This document shows, piece after piece, positions 48,993 through 60,770 of a stretch of 64,000 nucleotides of DNA (its first letter is position 1; each line of letters begins with the position of its first letter). The translations under genes were made by a program, and so were the position numbers. Source of the DNA: Monodelphis domestica (Eukaryota > Chordata > Mammalia > Didelphimorphia > Didelphidae). The notes under the pieces were generated by a model. It was given only the letters and a program-made list of their open reading frames with translations. It ran no database searches and was not told the origin of the DNA. Location of the stretch: contig NC_077232.1 in NCBI RefSeq assembly GCF_027887165.1, positions 78,870,983-78,934,982 of the forward strand. Reading direction: 5' to 3'.

Positions 48993-50069
48993 ACTGCTTT
49001 GGATCACAAAGGAGACCAATTCTGCTGAGAGCTGTCAGAACAATGATTTGCAGCTCTCCCCTTGCCCCCAGGTCTAATGTCTCTTTCCCTTCCATCCCAT
49101 AAGCTAGCTGGTACAAGTATTATTGTGGCCCCCTTCTTGGAGACAGAGGAGTCGCAGTGCTTTCAGCATCCAGGCCCCCTTCTTTCCCATGAGGAAGGGA
49201 GTGGCTTGGCCTGGGACACTGGGCTGGGCTTCCAGAGCCCCTGGGTCCATCTCCCTGGTTGAGGCTTCTAGCTTGGAGTTAGTAGGAGGTCAGGAAGCCG
49301 CCTGGACCCTTGCCAGGAGGTGAGCCAGGAGCTGGGGGCCGCCTTTGAAGTCTTCTCTCTCAGCCTCCTGCCCCTAAGACTTCCAACCACCCCCTTCCCT
49401 TTCACTTACTCTCAGGAGCCTATAAAACCGTCATTATCCTCAATTAATAGTAGAGGGCCCACAGGGAGCTGCCCTCTGTACAAAACCACAGACCATGAAA
49501 CTTGCCTCCAGTCCTCCAAGGTGTTTAAGCAGGTTCCTTACTGCTTCTCTGTCTCGCTCTAGCCCCCAGCCCCCCTTCTTTTTGTTTTTTAATTAAGAAA
49601 ACCTCAGTGACTCAGAAAAGCCTGATGACTCCCAGCCTCGACCGAGAACCGCTTTTTACAGGGGAAAAAGGTTCTGAGTCAGAGCAGAGAGGCTTCGCGG
49701 GGAGCCCCTGCAGGCCCTGAACGCACCCCCACCCCCCAACCTGGCTGACTGGGGAGCACAGCCCCATGGGGAGGCAGAGAAAACACTTTCTCCTTAGCAG
49801 TGCAATTCCCACAGAGATCCCTGGAAGGAGATCTGAGCCCGGACATCTCCCTGCAGGACTGATGTCTTCTTCTGGGGCCGCTGCCAACGCCTGGGGTGTT
49901 GTCTCTCTCCACACCCCACTCCCACAGTGGTGTGGCTGCCTGGGAAGGAGGAGACCTGCCTTCTGCCCTGCTTTGCCACCAGCTCACCCCCTTCTCCTGC
50001 TGACCCCCTCCTCTCCCAGCTCTCTGTGTGCTCTGAGGGGCCTTGAAGCCCCAGCATTCTATTAGAATC

Positions 50070-51165
50070 CCTGGTCTAGGATACCCTTCAGCCCTGACAT
50101 TCTGGGATCTAAGGTCCCTCCAGCCCCTGATATTCCAGGTTCTAAGGGTCCCTCCAGCCCCTGATATTCCAGGTTCTAAGGGTCCCTCCAGCCCTTGATA
50201 TTCCAGGATCTAAGGGTCCCTCCAGCCCCTGATATTCCAGGATCTAAGGGTCCCTCCAGCCCCTGATATTCCATTTATTCCAAGAGTCCCTTCAGCCCCT
50301 GATATTCCAGGATCTAAGGGTCCCTCCAGCCCCTGATATTCCATATTCCAAGAGTCCCTCCAGCCCCTGATATTCCAGGTTCTAAGGGTCCCTCCAGCCC
50401 CTGATATTCCATATTCCAAGAGTCCCTCCAGCCCCTGATATTCCAGGTTCTAAGGGTCCCTCCAGCCCCTGATATTCCATGTTCCAAAAGTCCCTCCAGC
50501 CCCTGATATTTCATGTTCCAAAAGTCCCTCCAGCCTCTGATATTCCAGGTTCTAAGGGTCCCTCCAGCCTCTGATATTCCAGGTTCTAAGGGTCCCTCCA
50601 GCCCCTGATGTTCCAGGATTTAAGGGTCTCTCCAGCCCTTGATATTCCACGTTCTAAGGGTCCCTCCAGCCTCTGATATTCCAGGTTCTAAGGGTCCCTC
50701 CAGCCCCTGATGTTCCAGGATTTAAGGGTCTCTCCAGCCCTTGATATTCCAGGTTCTAAGGGTCCCTCCAGCCTCTGATATTCCAGGTTCTGAGGGTCCC
50801 TCCAGCCCCTGATATTCCAGGTTCTAAGGGTCCCTCCAGCCCCTGATATTCCAGAATCTAAGGGTCCCTCCAGCCCCTGATATTCCAGAATCTAAGGGTC
50901 CCTCCAGCCCCTGATATTCCAGGTTCTAAGGGTCCCTCCAGCCTCTGATATTCCAGGTTCTAAGGGTCCCTCCAGCCTCTGATATTCCAGGTTCTAAGGG
51001 TCCCTCCAGCCCCTGATGTTCCAGGATTTAAGGGTCTCTCCAGCCCTTGATATTCCAGGTTCTAAGGGTCCCTCCAGCCCCTGATGTTCCAGGATTTAAG
51101 GGTCTCTCCAGCCCTTGATATTCCAGGTTCTGAGGGTCCCTCCATACTCTGACATTCTGGGTTCA
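50070..51165. repeat. 34-bp minisatellite, about 32 units
   Basis: Unit: ctccagcccctgatattcca followed by ggttctaagggtcc. Variants (gatgttccaggatttaag; ccatattccaagag) recur at intervals, showing higher-order blocks. Degenerate relatives (tcccttctagtcctgatttt) continue to about 51480. Confidence 0.98.
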
Positions 51166-51480
51166 AGAGTTCCTTCGAGTCCTGATTTTCTGTGTTCTAA
51201 AGATTCTTCCAGCTCTAAATACTACTCTAAGGATCCGCTCTAGCCCCTCTGACATTCCATCTTCTAAGGTCTCCCGCCCCTCATGTTCTAAGAGTCCCTC
51301 TGCCATTCCATGTTCCGAGTCCCTCTGGTCTTGTTTCTTCCAGCTTCTGCATTCTACATTCTAAGGTCCCTTCTAGTCCTGATTTTCTATGTTCTAAGGG
51401 TCCTTCCAGCCATTGTGTGTTCTAAGGACCCCCCCCCCCCATTCTGCGTTCTAAAGTCCCTTCCAAGTTTGACATTCTAC
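51166..51480. repeat. Degenerate edge of the 34-bp array
   Basis: Loose copies such as ccttcgagtcctgattttct and ccttccagccattgtgtg, with spacing no longer regular. Confidence 0.7.
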
Positions 51481-51502
51481 ATGCTTTTTTTTTGCTTCTG
51501 TA

Positions 51503-51590
51503 TTCTTTTTTTTTATTTGGAAAATTTTATTTAATGAATTAATTTAGAATATTTTTCCATGGTTACAAGATTCACGTTCTTTCCACATGT
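51503..51590 (-). mobile_element. L1 3' tip
   Basis: aatttagaatatttttccat then ggttacaagattcacgttct, reverse of the L1 terminus. Confidence 0.5.
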
Positions 51591-51936
51591 GGCCTTCTAC
51601 ATTCTAAGGCAGTCCCCCTCCTGGCATTCTGTGCTCTGAGGGTCCTTTCCCTCATTCCTCAGTGTTCTAAGCCTCACCATCATCCCTATTCAATATTCTT
51701 TGTTCTATTTTTTTTTCCGGGCTCTGACATCCTCCATAATCCATGGTTCGAGGCTTAGTCTACCCTTTAGTCATTTATTTGCAGTGTGACTTTGGGTCAG
51801 TTACTTCCCTTCCTCTATGATTCAGTTTCTGGCTAAGGATCACAAACCTCCAAGCTTTAAATACTGGGGAGGGAGGAGACATTTATATAGCACCTTAGGT
51901 GTGCCAGGTACAATGCTAAGAAGTCTTAGGTGGGAG

Positions 51937-52082
51937 GGGGAGCGGCTAGATGGCTCCATGGATGGAGAGCCAGACCTAGAGACCATAGGTCCTGGGTTCA
52001 AATCAGGCCTCAGACCCTTCTAGCAGTGTGACTGGATAAGTCACTTAACCCCCAGTATCTTCTGGGTTAAAAAAAAAAAAAT
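51937..52082 (+). repeat. Marsupial CORE-SINE, head and core only
   Basis: Ends at cacttaacccccagtatctt then an A-run; the tail hairpin is missing, so this copy may have been truncated at the 3' side or primed internally. Confidence 0.85.
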
Positions 52083-53447
52083 TAAAGTCTTACCACTTTT
52101 ATTTCTATGTGTCTCCTACAATATCAGAGCTGGATATCAGCACAGCTAATTCTCATCTGGGAGTACGTGTTTATTCACTAACCCAGGCAACCCAGGAATG
52201 GTAGTCATTGAACACAGAATGTCAGGACTAGAAGGAGCCTTTGGGATCACCCTTTGGCATCTTACAGAGCAAGAAACTGAGTCCAGAGATGCCTGGGAGA
52301 ACTTGGCCAGGGTCCCGCCGAAAATGAGTGGCTAAGCAGGAACTAGAATCCTAGTCCAGGAGCCTTTGGGGATCCTAGAGATAATCTAGTCCATCCCTGT
52401 TGCCTGGGTGTAGCTGCAGACCTGCCCCAACCAGTCTAGTCCTATGTAGTCTTGCTTTGTTTGCACCCCCAGCAATATAGTATTTTGAGCAACTGCTAAG
52501 AATCTTGTCCTTTTTTCCCCCTCAAGGCAATTCCAAATGCATCCTAAGGCCCCAGAGTTCCAAAGTGGGAGGGAGGTGTGTCTCCAAGTGTTGACCTTTC
52601 CTCCAGGTGTCCTATCCCACCCTATAGCTTCTCTGATCTGATTGGAAGGCTCTGGGGAGGGATCTGGTTTGGGATTGCTTCAAGACCTTGCCCTTGAGGG
52701 GAGTTGGACTGTATTTGACTTCCAAAGTTCTTTCTAGCTCAAGAGCCTGAAACCTCTCCATGGGATGGAGCTGGAACCAGAAGGCTGGGTTCTGACTTTA
52801 TTTAGTCTTAGACATTTTAGGACTGGAGATCATAAGGAACTGATCTTGGTTTATACCCTTTCTGTGGTCTTTTTATCCATTTCACACTCTGTTGGAGTGT
52901 TTTCCCCATCCATAAAGATCCCCCACCTCTGCTTAAGGCTCAATCCCCCTATTCACTCCAACTTGGGTTTCAACAAAGATTTGCAAAATGACACCAGAGG
53001 GGAAATTTCCAGTTTGACTGTCTTCCTTGAGGGTGGGGATGCTGGGGTCTTAATTTGGAGATAAGCTAGGGGTCTGCTGGTAAATGTTTAACCACTGGCC
53101 AAGGGCGTGGGGGGGTGGGAATTCTTACAGACTTTTAGGTTTAATCTGCATAGTTTAGATTTTCTCCTTCACTTTCTTAAGTCTAGACAATGAACAAAAG
53201 AATTTGCCCAGTTTCCATTTGTGACCTTTCACCCCTTTCTGCAAAGTAAATGTTCACACTGAAAATTTAACTATGGAAGACAACTCCAGCTGCCTCTGCA
53301 GCTGAGACCTAGACTTAGAAAACACTTAGCACTGTGCCCAGCACATAGTAGGTGCTGTAAAAGGCTTCCTCCCTATTATGCTGTGCAAATAGGAAGGAGG
53401 AGATTTTTTTTTTAAGGAAATAGCATTTGAGTTGGACTTAATAGGTT

Positions 53448-53622
53448 GGGGAGCAGGTAGGTGGTTCTGTCGATTGAGAGCTGGGCCTAGAGACCAGAGG
53501 ACCTGGGTTCAAATTTGGTCTCAGACATCCTGGGCAAGTCATTTAAACCCCCATTGTCTAGCCTTGGAATTAATATACTGTATTTATTCTAAAATAGAAG
53601 GTATGGGTTTAAAAAAACAAAA
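53448..53622 (+). repeat. Marsupial CORE-SINE, core deletion
   Basis: ggtctcagacatcctgggca skips the gctgtgtgac segment; tail arms retained but diverged. Confidence 0.85.
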
Positions 53623-53749
53623 AGGCTGGAATTCAGCAAGGGCAAGACAGGACATTCCATAGGGAACTTTGGGCAAAGACATGCAGTTATGTGTTTGAAG
53701 GACACAGTTGTCTGATTTTAACTGGAGCATGACGTGCTTGGTGCTGAAT

Positions 53750-53875
53750 AATACACATTTATTAAGTATCTCCTGTGTGTTTTGGTTCAATGCTAGGCAC
53801 TTGGGATACAGGGACAAAAGGGAGACAGTCCTTGCCCTCTTGGAGCTCGTATTCTATCAAAAGAGACAGGATATT
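53750..53875 (-). repeat. L2/MIR3-like fragment
   Basis: acacatttattaagtatctc, caatgctaggcacttgggat, acagtccttgccctcttgga. Confidence 0.5.
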
Positions 53876-54233
53876 CAAAATGAGTGCATTATAATTATTT
53901 AAAAGCAAGAAAAACCATATTTGTTTTGTCCAAGGGATGATCTTTTTGTGTGTTCATTTTGGTGCATTCACAGGCATTCAGCATAGGACTGTTTTCCAGA
54001 GTCCCCATAGAATAGCTCCAAATATTGTTTGGCAAAAGGGGTGGGTAAAATTGAATTGCAAACTTTGTTGGAGAATTAAATGAGTAATATTATCAGGTGA
54101 GGTCAGTAGGCAGAAGAGGAAGAGGAAGGAGGAAGCGCTTTGACCAGAGTTTTTGTCTTTACAATAACTATCAATTATTAATCATGGAAATTATTCACCT
54201 GGTTCTGCTCACGTCACTCCGAATCAGTTTCCT

Positions 54234-54292
54234 TCTTTCTTCCTTTCTGTCCTTTCTTTCTTTCTTGCTTTCTTGCTTTCTTGCTTTCTTAA
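54234..54292. repeat. CTTT/CTTG microsatellite
   Basis: Short C/T tract with three GCTTTCTT units, directly at the A-tail (here T) end of a reverse SINE. Confidence 0.85.
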
Positions 54293-54406
54293 CCCTTACC
54301 TTCTGTCTTAGAAATTTATACTGTTGTATTGATTCATTCTGGAAGTGTCTAAGGTCTGGTGTCCAGGCCTGGCTCTCCATCCATAGAGCCACCCAGAGCC
54401 ACCCCT
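54291..54406 (-). repeat. Marsupial CORE-SINE, core deleted
   Basis: Tail taacccttaccttctgtctt, then ggaagtgtctaaggtctggt and a doubled head (gagccacccagagccacccc). It ends about 210 bp before exon 3. Confidence 0.8.
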
Positions 54407-54619
54407 GTCCACTAATTTCATACAAGTCTCCCCAGGTTTATCTGGATAGGCTTTCTTTTGTCATTTAACAATGAAAGAAAGGATATCAGCATTCCAAGAA
54501 GGCTCCATTTCATTGAGGGGATAATGTATAAACTGGGCCTTAAAGGATGGGGGATAGTTTTCGTGTTCATTTTGCATTCATCCTCTGAATGACCTCCTTG
54601 CTTTCTGCTTCCCCCACAG

Positions 54620-54880
54620 AGCAATTGAGGCGTGAGCCCAGGACCCAGGAGGAGCTGGTCTTTTCAAGTGGGGAGAGCATCGAGCTTGGATGCGAGACTC
54701 AAGACTCACCCGTCCTCTCCTGGTTCAAGGACGGCACAGCAATCTTCCCCACCAACAGGACCCACATCGGGCCTGACCTGCTGAAGATCATCAATGTATC
54801 CTATGATGACTCTGGCGTCTACACCTGCCAGCAGAAGCACTCCAGTGAGGTTCTCTGCAACTTCACCATTCGAGTGACAG
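54620..54880 (+). CDS. FGFR3: FGFR3 exon 3: Ig-like domain I
   Basis: The exon is 261 nt, flanked by a polypyrimidine/cacag acceptor and a gtgagt donor, and enters and leaves in phase 1. It encodes residues 42 (split codon) to 128, the first immunoglobulin-like domain of the receptor. In FGFRs this domain, with the acid box, is autoinhibitory and lowers ligand and heparin affinity. Visible hallmarks are Cys66 (ELGCET) and Cys111 (DSGVYTC) for the intradomain disulfide, core Trp76 (LSWFKDG) and the DDSGVYTC motif before the second cysteine. There are three N-glycosylation sequons: Asn87 (NRT), Asn100 (NVS) and Asn122 (NFT). An extra Cys121 (VLCNF) is also present in human FGFR3 as I recall it. 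The stretch EELVFSSGESIELGC lines up with human EQLVFGSGDAVELSC. Its length is a multiple of three, so skipping keeps frame. No stop or frameshift is seen. Confidence 0.95.
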
Positions 54881-55274
54881 GTGAGTGAGTCAGTCCCAAC
54901 TTGCTACAGGGACTCTGCAGCTCCTCTAAGATTGCACCTGGTTCATTCCCCATATGGGCTGTGTAGCCTATCAGAGGCAGGAGGGTCTAGGCTATGGTCA
55001 TCCAGTCTGCAGAGAAGATTAAAGTTGGGCCCCAAGCTCCACTCCATCATCAGCTCTTTCGTGGCCTTGAGCAAGCCAGTGTTGGCCATCTGTTCAGGGT
55101 GTCATAGAACTATTCCCCCTGCCATCTTTGTGATGGGAAGCTTGTTCCCCCAAAGGCATTCCCATCTACTTTGGGACCCCTCTGACCTTCTGTTCAGCCC
55201 AAAGAGGCCTCTTCCACTTGCCCATACACCTCATGCCATCTTTCTTTCAGGAAAGGGAAAGGTAGGAATGGTAA

Positions 55275-55510
55275 TAAATAAACATGTATGAAGCACCTAG
55301 CATGTTCCAGCCACTGTGCCAAGCCCTTTACAATTAGCATCTCTTTTGATCCTCACAACCATTATTTATCCCTGTTTTATAGTGGAGGGAACTGAGGCAA
55401 AAGGTTAAGTGACTTGCCTAGGGTCACATAGTTAGGAAGTTTCTGAGGCAGGATTCTAACTCAAGGCTCCCTGATTCTTTCTATCCATTGCTCCACAGAG
55501 CTGCCTCAGG
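55275..55510 (-). repeat. MIR-type SINE, near full length
   Basis: gtatgaagcacctagcatgt, ccctgttttatagtggaggg, attgctccacagagctgcc. Confidence 0.7.
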
Positions 55511-55603
55511 CCATACATAATAAAGTCTGAATTTTAATCCAAATTGGACTCCAAATCCATTGCCCTAATTTCCTTATACTAGATTACCTTATTTTCAGTC
55601 GGG

Positions 55604-55820
55604 GGGTTTTTATGCCTTACCTTCTGTCTTAGCATCAATATTGTGTATTGGTTCCAAGGCTGAAGAGCTATAAAGGCTAGAAAGAGGGGTGGGGGGAGGG
55701 GTTAAGTGATTTGGAAGTATCTTGGAAGTATCTTGGAAGTATCTTACAGTCAAATTTGAATCCAGGACCTCCAATCTTTAGTCTTGGCTCTCAATCCACT
55801 AAGCCACCTAGCTGCCCTCC
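55604..55820 (-). repeat. Marsupial CORE-SINE with internal tandem
   Basis: Carries three copies of gaagtatcttg at about 55723-55755 in place of the normal core segment and a G-rich expansion near 55690. Confidence 0.85.
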
Positions 55821-56014
55821 TTCATTTTCATTTACAATTGTCATTACATCTCATGTCTTTCCTAGACAAATACTTCAGTGACACCATTTCTTCCCATCCC
55901 TGAGTCCCAATTTCCTCATCTAATAAATGGAAATTATTATTATTATTATTACATGAATTACACTGTTATGATACATGAACCCACATACTCATGAATCTAT
56001 GAATCATGTTGCAT

Positions 56015-56180
56015 TTAGGCTTTTAAAGCTTGAGAAAGTGTTTTCTCCACACTGTGAGGTAGGGTAGTTGTTATCCCCGGGTTAGAGATGAGAAGACTGA
56101 GACTTGCCTCTGATCACAAAGCTAAGTTATAACTGAGCTGAGATTCAAACCCAGATTTTCTAACTCCAATTTTAAGAGCT
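56015..56180 (-). repeat. MIR-type SINE
   Basis: agggtagttgttatccccgg, gttagagatgagaagactga, cagattttctaactcc. Confidence 0.6.
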
Positions 56181-56292
56181 TTTGTCTTCTGATTCTCTCT
56201 CCTCCTTCTTTGTGGAATTATTATTGTACTCAAAAGAATAGGGATGAGAAGTGGTTTTTAAAAGTGCTCTAAGTTGGTATTAATAATTATTT

Positions 56293-56468
56293 CAGGGGGC
56301 AGCTGGGTGATTCAGTGGATTGAGAGCCAGGCCTAGAGATAGGATTTCCTCGGTTCAAATCTGGCCTCAGATATATCCTAGCTGGGTGACCCTGGGCAAG
56401 TCACTTAACTCCCGTTGCCTAACCCTTATGGCTCTTCTGTCTTGGAACCAATGAAGGTATGAGTTAAC
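56293..56468 (+). repeat. Marsupial CORE-SINE, tail-truncated
   Basis: gggggcagctgggtgattca to cttggaaccaatgaaggtat: the tail loop and second arm are deleted. A TA-rich run follows. Confidence 0.9.
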
Positions 56469-56574
56469 TATATAGATATATAACTATAATTATATATGAC
56501 ATAATATATATTTTATATGTGTGCATATACACATATATGTATGTGTAGTATTTATTTATTTTAGAAAGATTAAG

Positions 56575-56755
56575 GATAGCACTCAGCATCCAGAGCCTTC
56601 AGTTCTGAGTTCAGCGAGCAGCACTGCCCAGTTGTGTGATCCTGGGCTTGTAGACATAACCTAACCTGTCTCAGTTCCTTCATTTGTCAAACGAGGATGG
56701 CAATGCCTATCGTCTCCTTTACCCGGAGTATTTGTAAGGAGAAAAATGAGCTTTG
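56575..56755 (+). repeat. MIR-type SINE
   Basis: agccttcagttctgagttca, agttgtgtgatcctgggctt, tcagttccttcatttgtcaa. Confidence 0.55.
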
Positions 56756-57197
56756 TTTTCTACAGATGTTAGGGATTATTTAGGCGCTGATACCCAGGGA
56801 ATGGATTTGTGGTTGCTGGAGAAAAGTCTTTCAGCAGGTGTTACCTAAAGAGATTAGCATGTGTGGGCTCAAGGTGTTTCCAACTTTGGGCGTCAGTGTT
56901 TGACTTCTGAAATCGGCAGGAACCACTGTGGTTTCTTCCCACTAAATCTCAAAGAACAAAACAAAGTCTGCCTTACAAGCTAAGAGTGCCGCATACCTGC
57001 TTGCTCTCTTGCCCCTCAAATAGGTGTGTCTCATTGATAGAGACACCGAGAGAGTCTGAGCTTCTAGAATGATCCGTAGGGATCCAGTCTTCATTTTACA
57101 GAAACACACTGAACCCCTGATTGGGGGAAGTTGCCTCAAATCAGAAACAAAGCAAATCAGTGTCAAGAAAGTTAGAATTTTTTTATGCCACTTAAAC

Positions 57198-57420
57198 ATA
57201 TATATATATATATATGTATGTATATATATCTTACATATGTGTATATAATATATTTAAAAGTATAATGTAGTATATGTGTATAAGCATAGTATACTTATAT
57301 AAAAGTAAAATATATAGAAGTATAGTATATTTATATATAAGGATAATATACTATTTTTATGTATTTATTTAAATTTATTTCTATTCACTTAAATATACTT
57401 ATATATGTATAAGGGATATA
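57198..57420. repeat. TA-rich low-complexity region
   Basis: TATA and GTATA words with repeated agtatagtatat-like blocks. Confidence 0.9.
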
Positions 57421-57734
57421 TCCCTTCCCAACACATTGAGCCATCCCTGGGAATAAAATCTTCTTTTATTTTTTTCTCTTTCAAATATTTTTATATTGTT
57501 TTATATCAGGTACATCATTCACATAGATGCTTTTGGTGTTGATATTTGAATGTTAAGATTTTGAGAAAACTTAAAAATGAATCAGAGTACCTGGAAGTGA
57601 TTTGAAGAAACTCTTTGTTAGAGTATTTGTACTCTAGTTATTCCAATTGTAAACTCTTCTTTTAAAGAGAGGATAGAAATCTCTTTTCCAAATAAAACCC
57701 CAGTGCAATTTCCCAGGTGTTTGCAGGATAAAAT

Positions 57735-58075
57735 GGATTCTTAGGCGACCCCAAGAAACCGAAAGCCTCTTTCTCTCCCTAAACTCCACACATTCCTGTC
57801 CCCAGGGCTGAGGCCTCTCCCCACACCTGATAACGCCACCGGAAGCCTCTGTGGCTCAGTTCCATTCTGCCCGAGGATTAAAAGTCCCATCTGTTCCGAC
57901 CGAGTCAGGCCCATCCTTGGCCACATCTGCTTTGAATCGAGCTCCCTGTGAAGGCCTGGCCAGACGTTTCAAGGTTACATCAATTAAATGGTTAAGAGAG
58001 GAATTAGATTCCCACAGGGCCGTTTAACTTGGCCCAGTTATTAAGACGGAGGAGCCTCAGGAGGTGTCCAGGAAG
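57735..58075. promoter_or_regulatory. Candidate conserved non-coding element, intron 3
   Basis: Repeat-free segment flanked by AT-rich DNA. It has several CpGs (taacgccaccgg, ttccgaccgagtc) and AT-rich homeobox/HNF1-like cores (atcaattaaatggttaa, about 57978-57995). It stands out in composition from both sides. No alignment was possible. Confidence 0.35.
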
Positions 58076-58649
58076 GGCAGTGGACAGGCTCAGGGCTTTG
58101 TGGGGTCTCCATAGGCATCCAAGGCAATGGAATAGATGTACTACTGCTTCCTGTGACAGGGAACTCACTCCCTTATAAAGGCTGACCACTGGATAGTACA
58201 GATTGTCGGGAGAAAGATGGTATTAAGAAGAAGGGGCCATCCCTTGGAGAAGCAGCCAGCCAGCCTAAGGAAATGTTAAAGTGAAAAATTTTAAAGAACT
58301 TTAAATCTCCCTTCTTCTTTTTCCCTCCCTATACTCCCGCCACATCCATTTCTTTTTCCTCTTGGCTAATAATAGCCCAACATAAATAGGTAATTTGAGC
58401 TTCTTTCCTGGTGGTCCTGGCTCATGCCTTTCCATCCCCCTGCTCCCAGTTGCTTCTGCCCAGTTCTCTGTCCCATGCCAGGACCGTAGTAGTAATGAAA
58501 AAGGAACTCTTAAGAGGGCCTCCAACAGCAGCAGGAATGGCAAGGGGGTCACTTCCACAGGGCCTTCCCTTGAATATTAAATTTAAAAATTAAATTAGTC
58601 CAACACCCCCATATTGCATAGAGGAAGGGGCCTGGACAAGTCAAGGCTA

Positions 58650-58930
58650 AGCCATTGACCTACTTTGTGGCCTATAGCAAGGTCTTTTGTTTTTCTCTAC
58701 CTCCATTTCCCTATCTGTAAAATCAGGATGTATCTGGCCTATTTCCCAAGGATTGTAAGAACAAGGAACCATGTGATAAGATTGTAGAGGACCTGAGTTC
58801 AAATTTTGGCTTTGTTATTTTCTCCCTTTGTGACCACAACAAATCTAGATCTCATTCTCATCTGCAAAATGGTCTCAGTGACTTCTAAGGGCCCTTTTGG
58901 CTCACACTCTTTGATCCCTTGTTTCAACTC
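58650..58930 (+). repeat. MIR-type pieces
   Basis: Two 3' halves: ccctatctgtaaaatcagga at 58711 and tctcatctgcaaaatggtct at 58856, with gacctgagttcaaattttgg between. Confidence 0.5.
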
Positions 58931-59342
58931 TATATTCAGGGCCCTCTGGTCCTTAATGTATTTTCCCAGAAAAAGGTGCCCTGAAATCTGCCCACAGAAT
59001 GTAAAATGACCAAGAGGATACCCCAAGAGTGGTAGGGATGCTCTAGGAATGGTTTAGGAAAGCTCCTGGACAAAGTGACACAGATTGAGAGGGAGGGGAT
59101 GGATATAGATATACTTGGTCCTAGTGGGTGTCCCCACCACAGGGAAGTTAGCAGTGGCCTTTGGAAAGCCAATGAAAGACCCTGAGTCATAACCCTAAGG
59201 GCCCGCCATCTTGTCTCTTCCCATTTCACCCAAGGCAGGAGTAGTGACTGGTTTTTAAAAGTCCTCTGATCAGTGAATGAGGCCACAGTCCTAGGTTCAA
59301 AGATCCCATGATGTTGACCTGACCAGAGAGTGTCTAGATCAT

Positions 59343-59590
59343 TGGTGTCAAACTCATAGAAATGGAGGTCATCAAACCATAGGTACATATCCCTGCAGGC
59401 TGTACACATTGCCAAATTTTTAAATACAATTTTAAATTTAGTTAACTAATTAATTAATTAAACTTAATTCATCCCATTTTTACTTAATTTGTTCAATATT
59501 TCCTGATTATATTTTAATCTGCTTTGGTCATGCTAGATGTTGTTGAGGGCTATGTTTCTGGGACCTTGAACACTTCTGGCTTAGAAGTTG
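59343..59590 (+). mobile_element. Possible hAT (Charlie-like) DNA transposon remnant
   Basis: Starts tggtgtcaaactcatagaaa, the TIR style of Charlie-type hAT elements, then an AT-rich middle and taatctgctttggtcatgct. The matching right TIR is not clear, so the end is approximate. Confidence 0.4.
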
Positions 59591-59854
59591 GGGTAAGAAT
59601 GGGAAGGGCATATCGTTCATCCCCACTGTTGGAGACAGGACAAAGTCCACCTTCTCCCAATGGATGTATAGCATCTTGCTGAGTTAGGGCCCAGTGCCCA
59701 CCTGCCCTATTTTACTAGACTTGTAGAATTGGCCCAGCCATGAGGATGTCCTTCCATTGCCTTTGTATTGGCCCATAGCATTTAGAGGCAAAAAGGTCCC
59801 CCTCAGAAGTGCCTGGCACATAGTAAGAATTTAATAAATGTGGAATGATATTGT

Positions 59855-59960
59855 TTGAAGTGACTTTCCCAAGATCACCCAGTTAGTAAATAATAGAGCT
59901 GAGATTCAAACTCAGGGGTTCTCCTCTCAGTTCTGGTGTCCTGTCTGGTACACCATGACC
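59855..59960 (-). repeat. MIR-type SINE fragment
   Basis: gaagtgactttcccaagatc, gagattcaaactcagggg, tctggtacaccatgacc. Confidence 0.55.
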
Positions 59961-60334
59961 CGTTCTGCAAAGAACAACAGGATATGTTCTCCTCTAGCCC
60001 CAGAGATGATAGACCCAACCTACAGCAAGGGGCCAGAAGGAGGGCAGAGAGAGGAGAGGAAAAGGACAGAGGGAGCTTTCTTGAAGCTAAATTAAGTTGA
60101 CTTTGCTCTGCTTCCCTCCCCACCTGCCAGACTTCTGGCACGAATGACTTAGGTTGGCATTGTCTCCTCTCGACACCCTTCAGACCCTGCTCAGGAAGGG
60201 ACTTGTCATTCCCAATCTCCTAGTTGGGATCGTCCTGTAGGAATCTGGGCAGGGTTGGCCTTGCCATTGGGTTTCGTTCATCTGAGCCCTTACTTCAGAG
60301 CCTGTGCCCTGGCTTAGTGCCCTAGCTTGGGAGC

Positions 60335-60480
60335 ATCATCCATTTAGAGCTGGCAGTGCCTTTCCTCCAATCCCCTTTTACAGATGAGAAAACTATGGCG
60401 ACCCAGATAAGTGAAGTCACTTGTCCAAAGAGGATTCTAGCTCCAAATCCATCCCTCCTTTCCACTGCCCCAAGATGCCC
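60335..60480 (-). repeat. MIR3-like fragment
   Basis: catttagagctggcagtgcc, ccttttacagatgagaaaac, ctttccactgcccc. Confidence 0.5.
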
Positions 60481-60770
60481 TTAGAAGGAGCTGGAATGGT
60501 GTGCTTTCCAAGATATTCCCATTCTGTCATGCTTGGTACCCAGCTCAGGGTCCTCAGAGGTTCTCCAGTTGGACAGAGAAGGGGTCCCTCTTGATAGGGG
60601 GGCTTCATATGCACATGGGTAAGAAGAAGGTGTGAAGTTTATCTTGTGGGTTTGGGAATCTCATATGGCCCTGGAAAATGGAGGCCAGGTTCCCTCTCAG
60701 TCCTGGAATGATGGATGGTCTTTCTCTCCTCTCTCCATCCCTTCTTCCCTATCTTTTTCTCTTTCCCAAG

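Larger units (their letters stand above)
54881..60770 (+). other. FGFR3: FGFR3 intron 3
   Basis: 5.9 kb between the Ig I and acid-box exons. It holds two SINEs, several MIR-type copies, a TA-rich block, a repeat-free CpG-containing segment near 57.7-58.1 kb and a possible hAT remnant near 59.3-59.6 kb. Confidence 0.9.

Noticed and set aside
50070-51165. CRISPR-like regular repeats
   Set aside because: Units are contiguous without unique spacers and the genome is vertebrate; this is a minisatellite.
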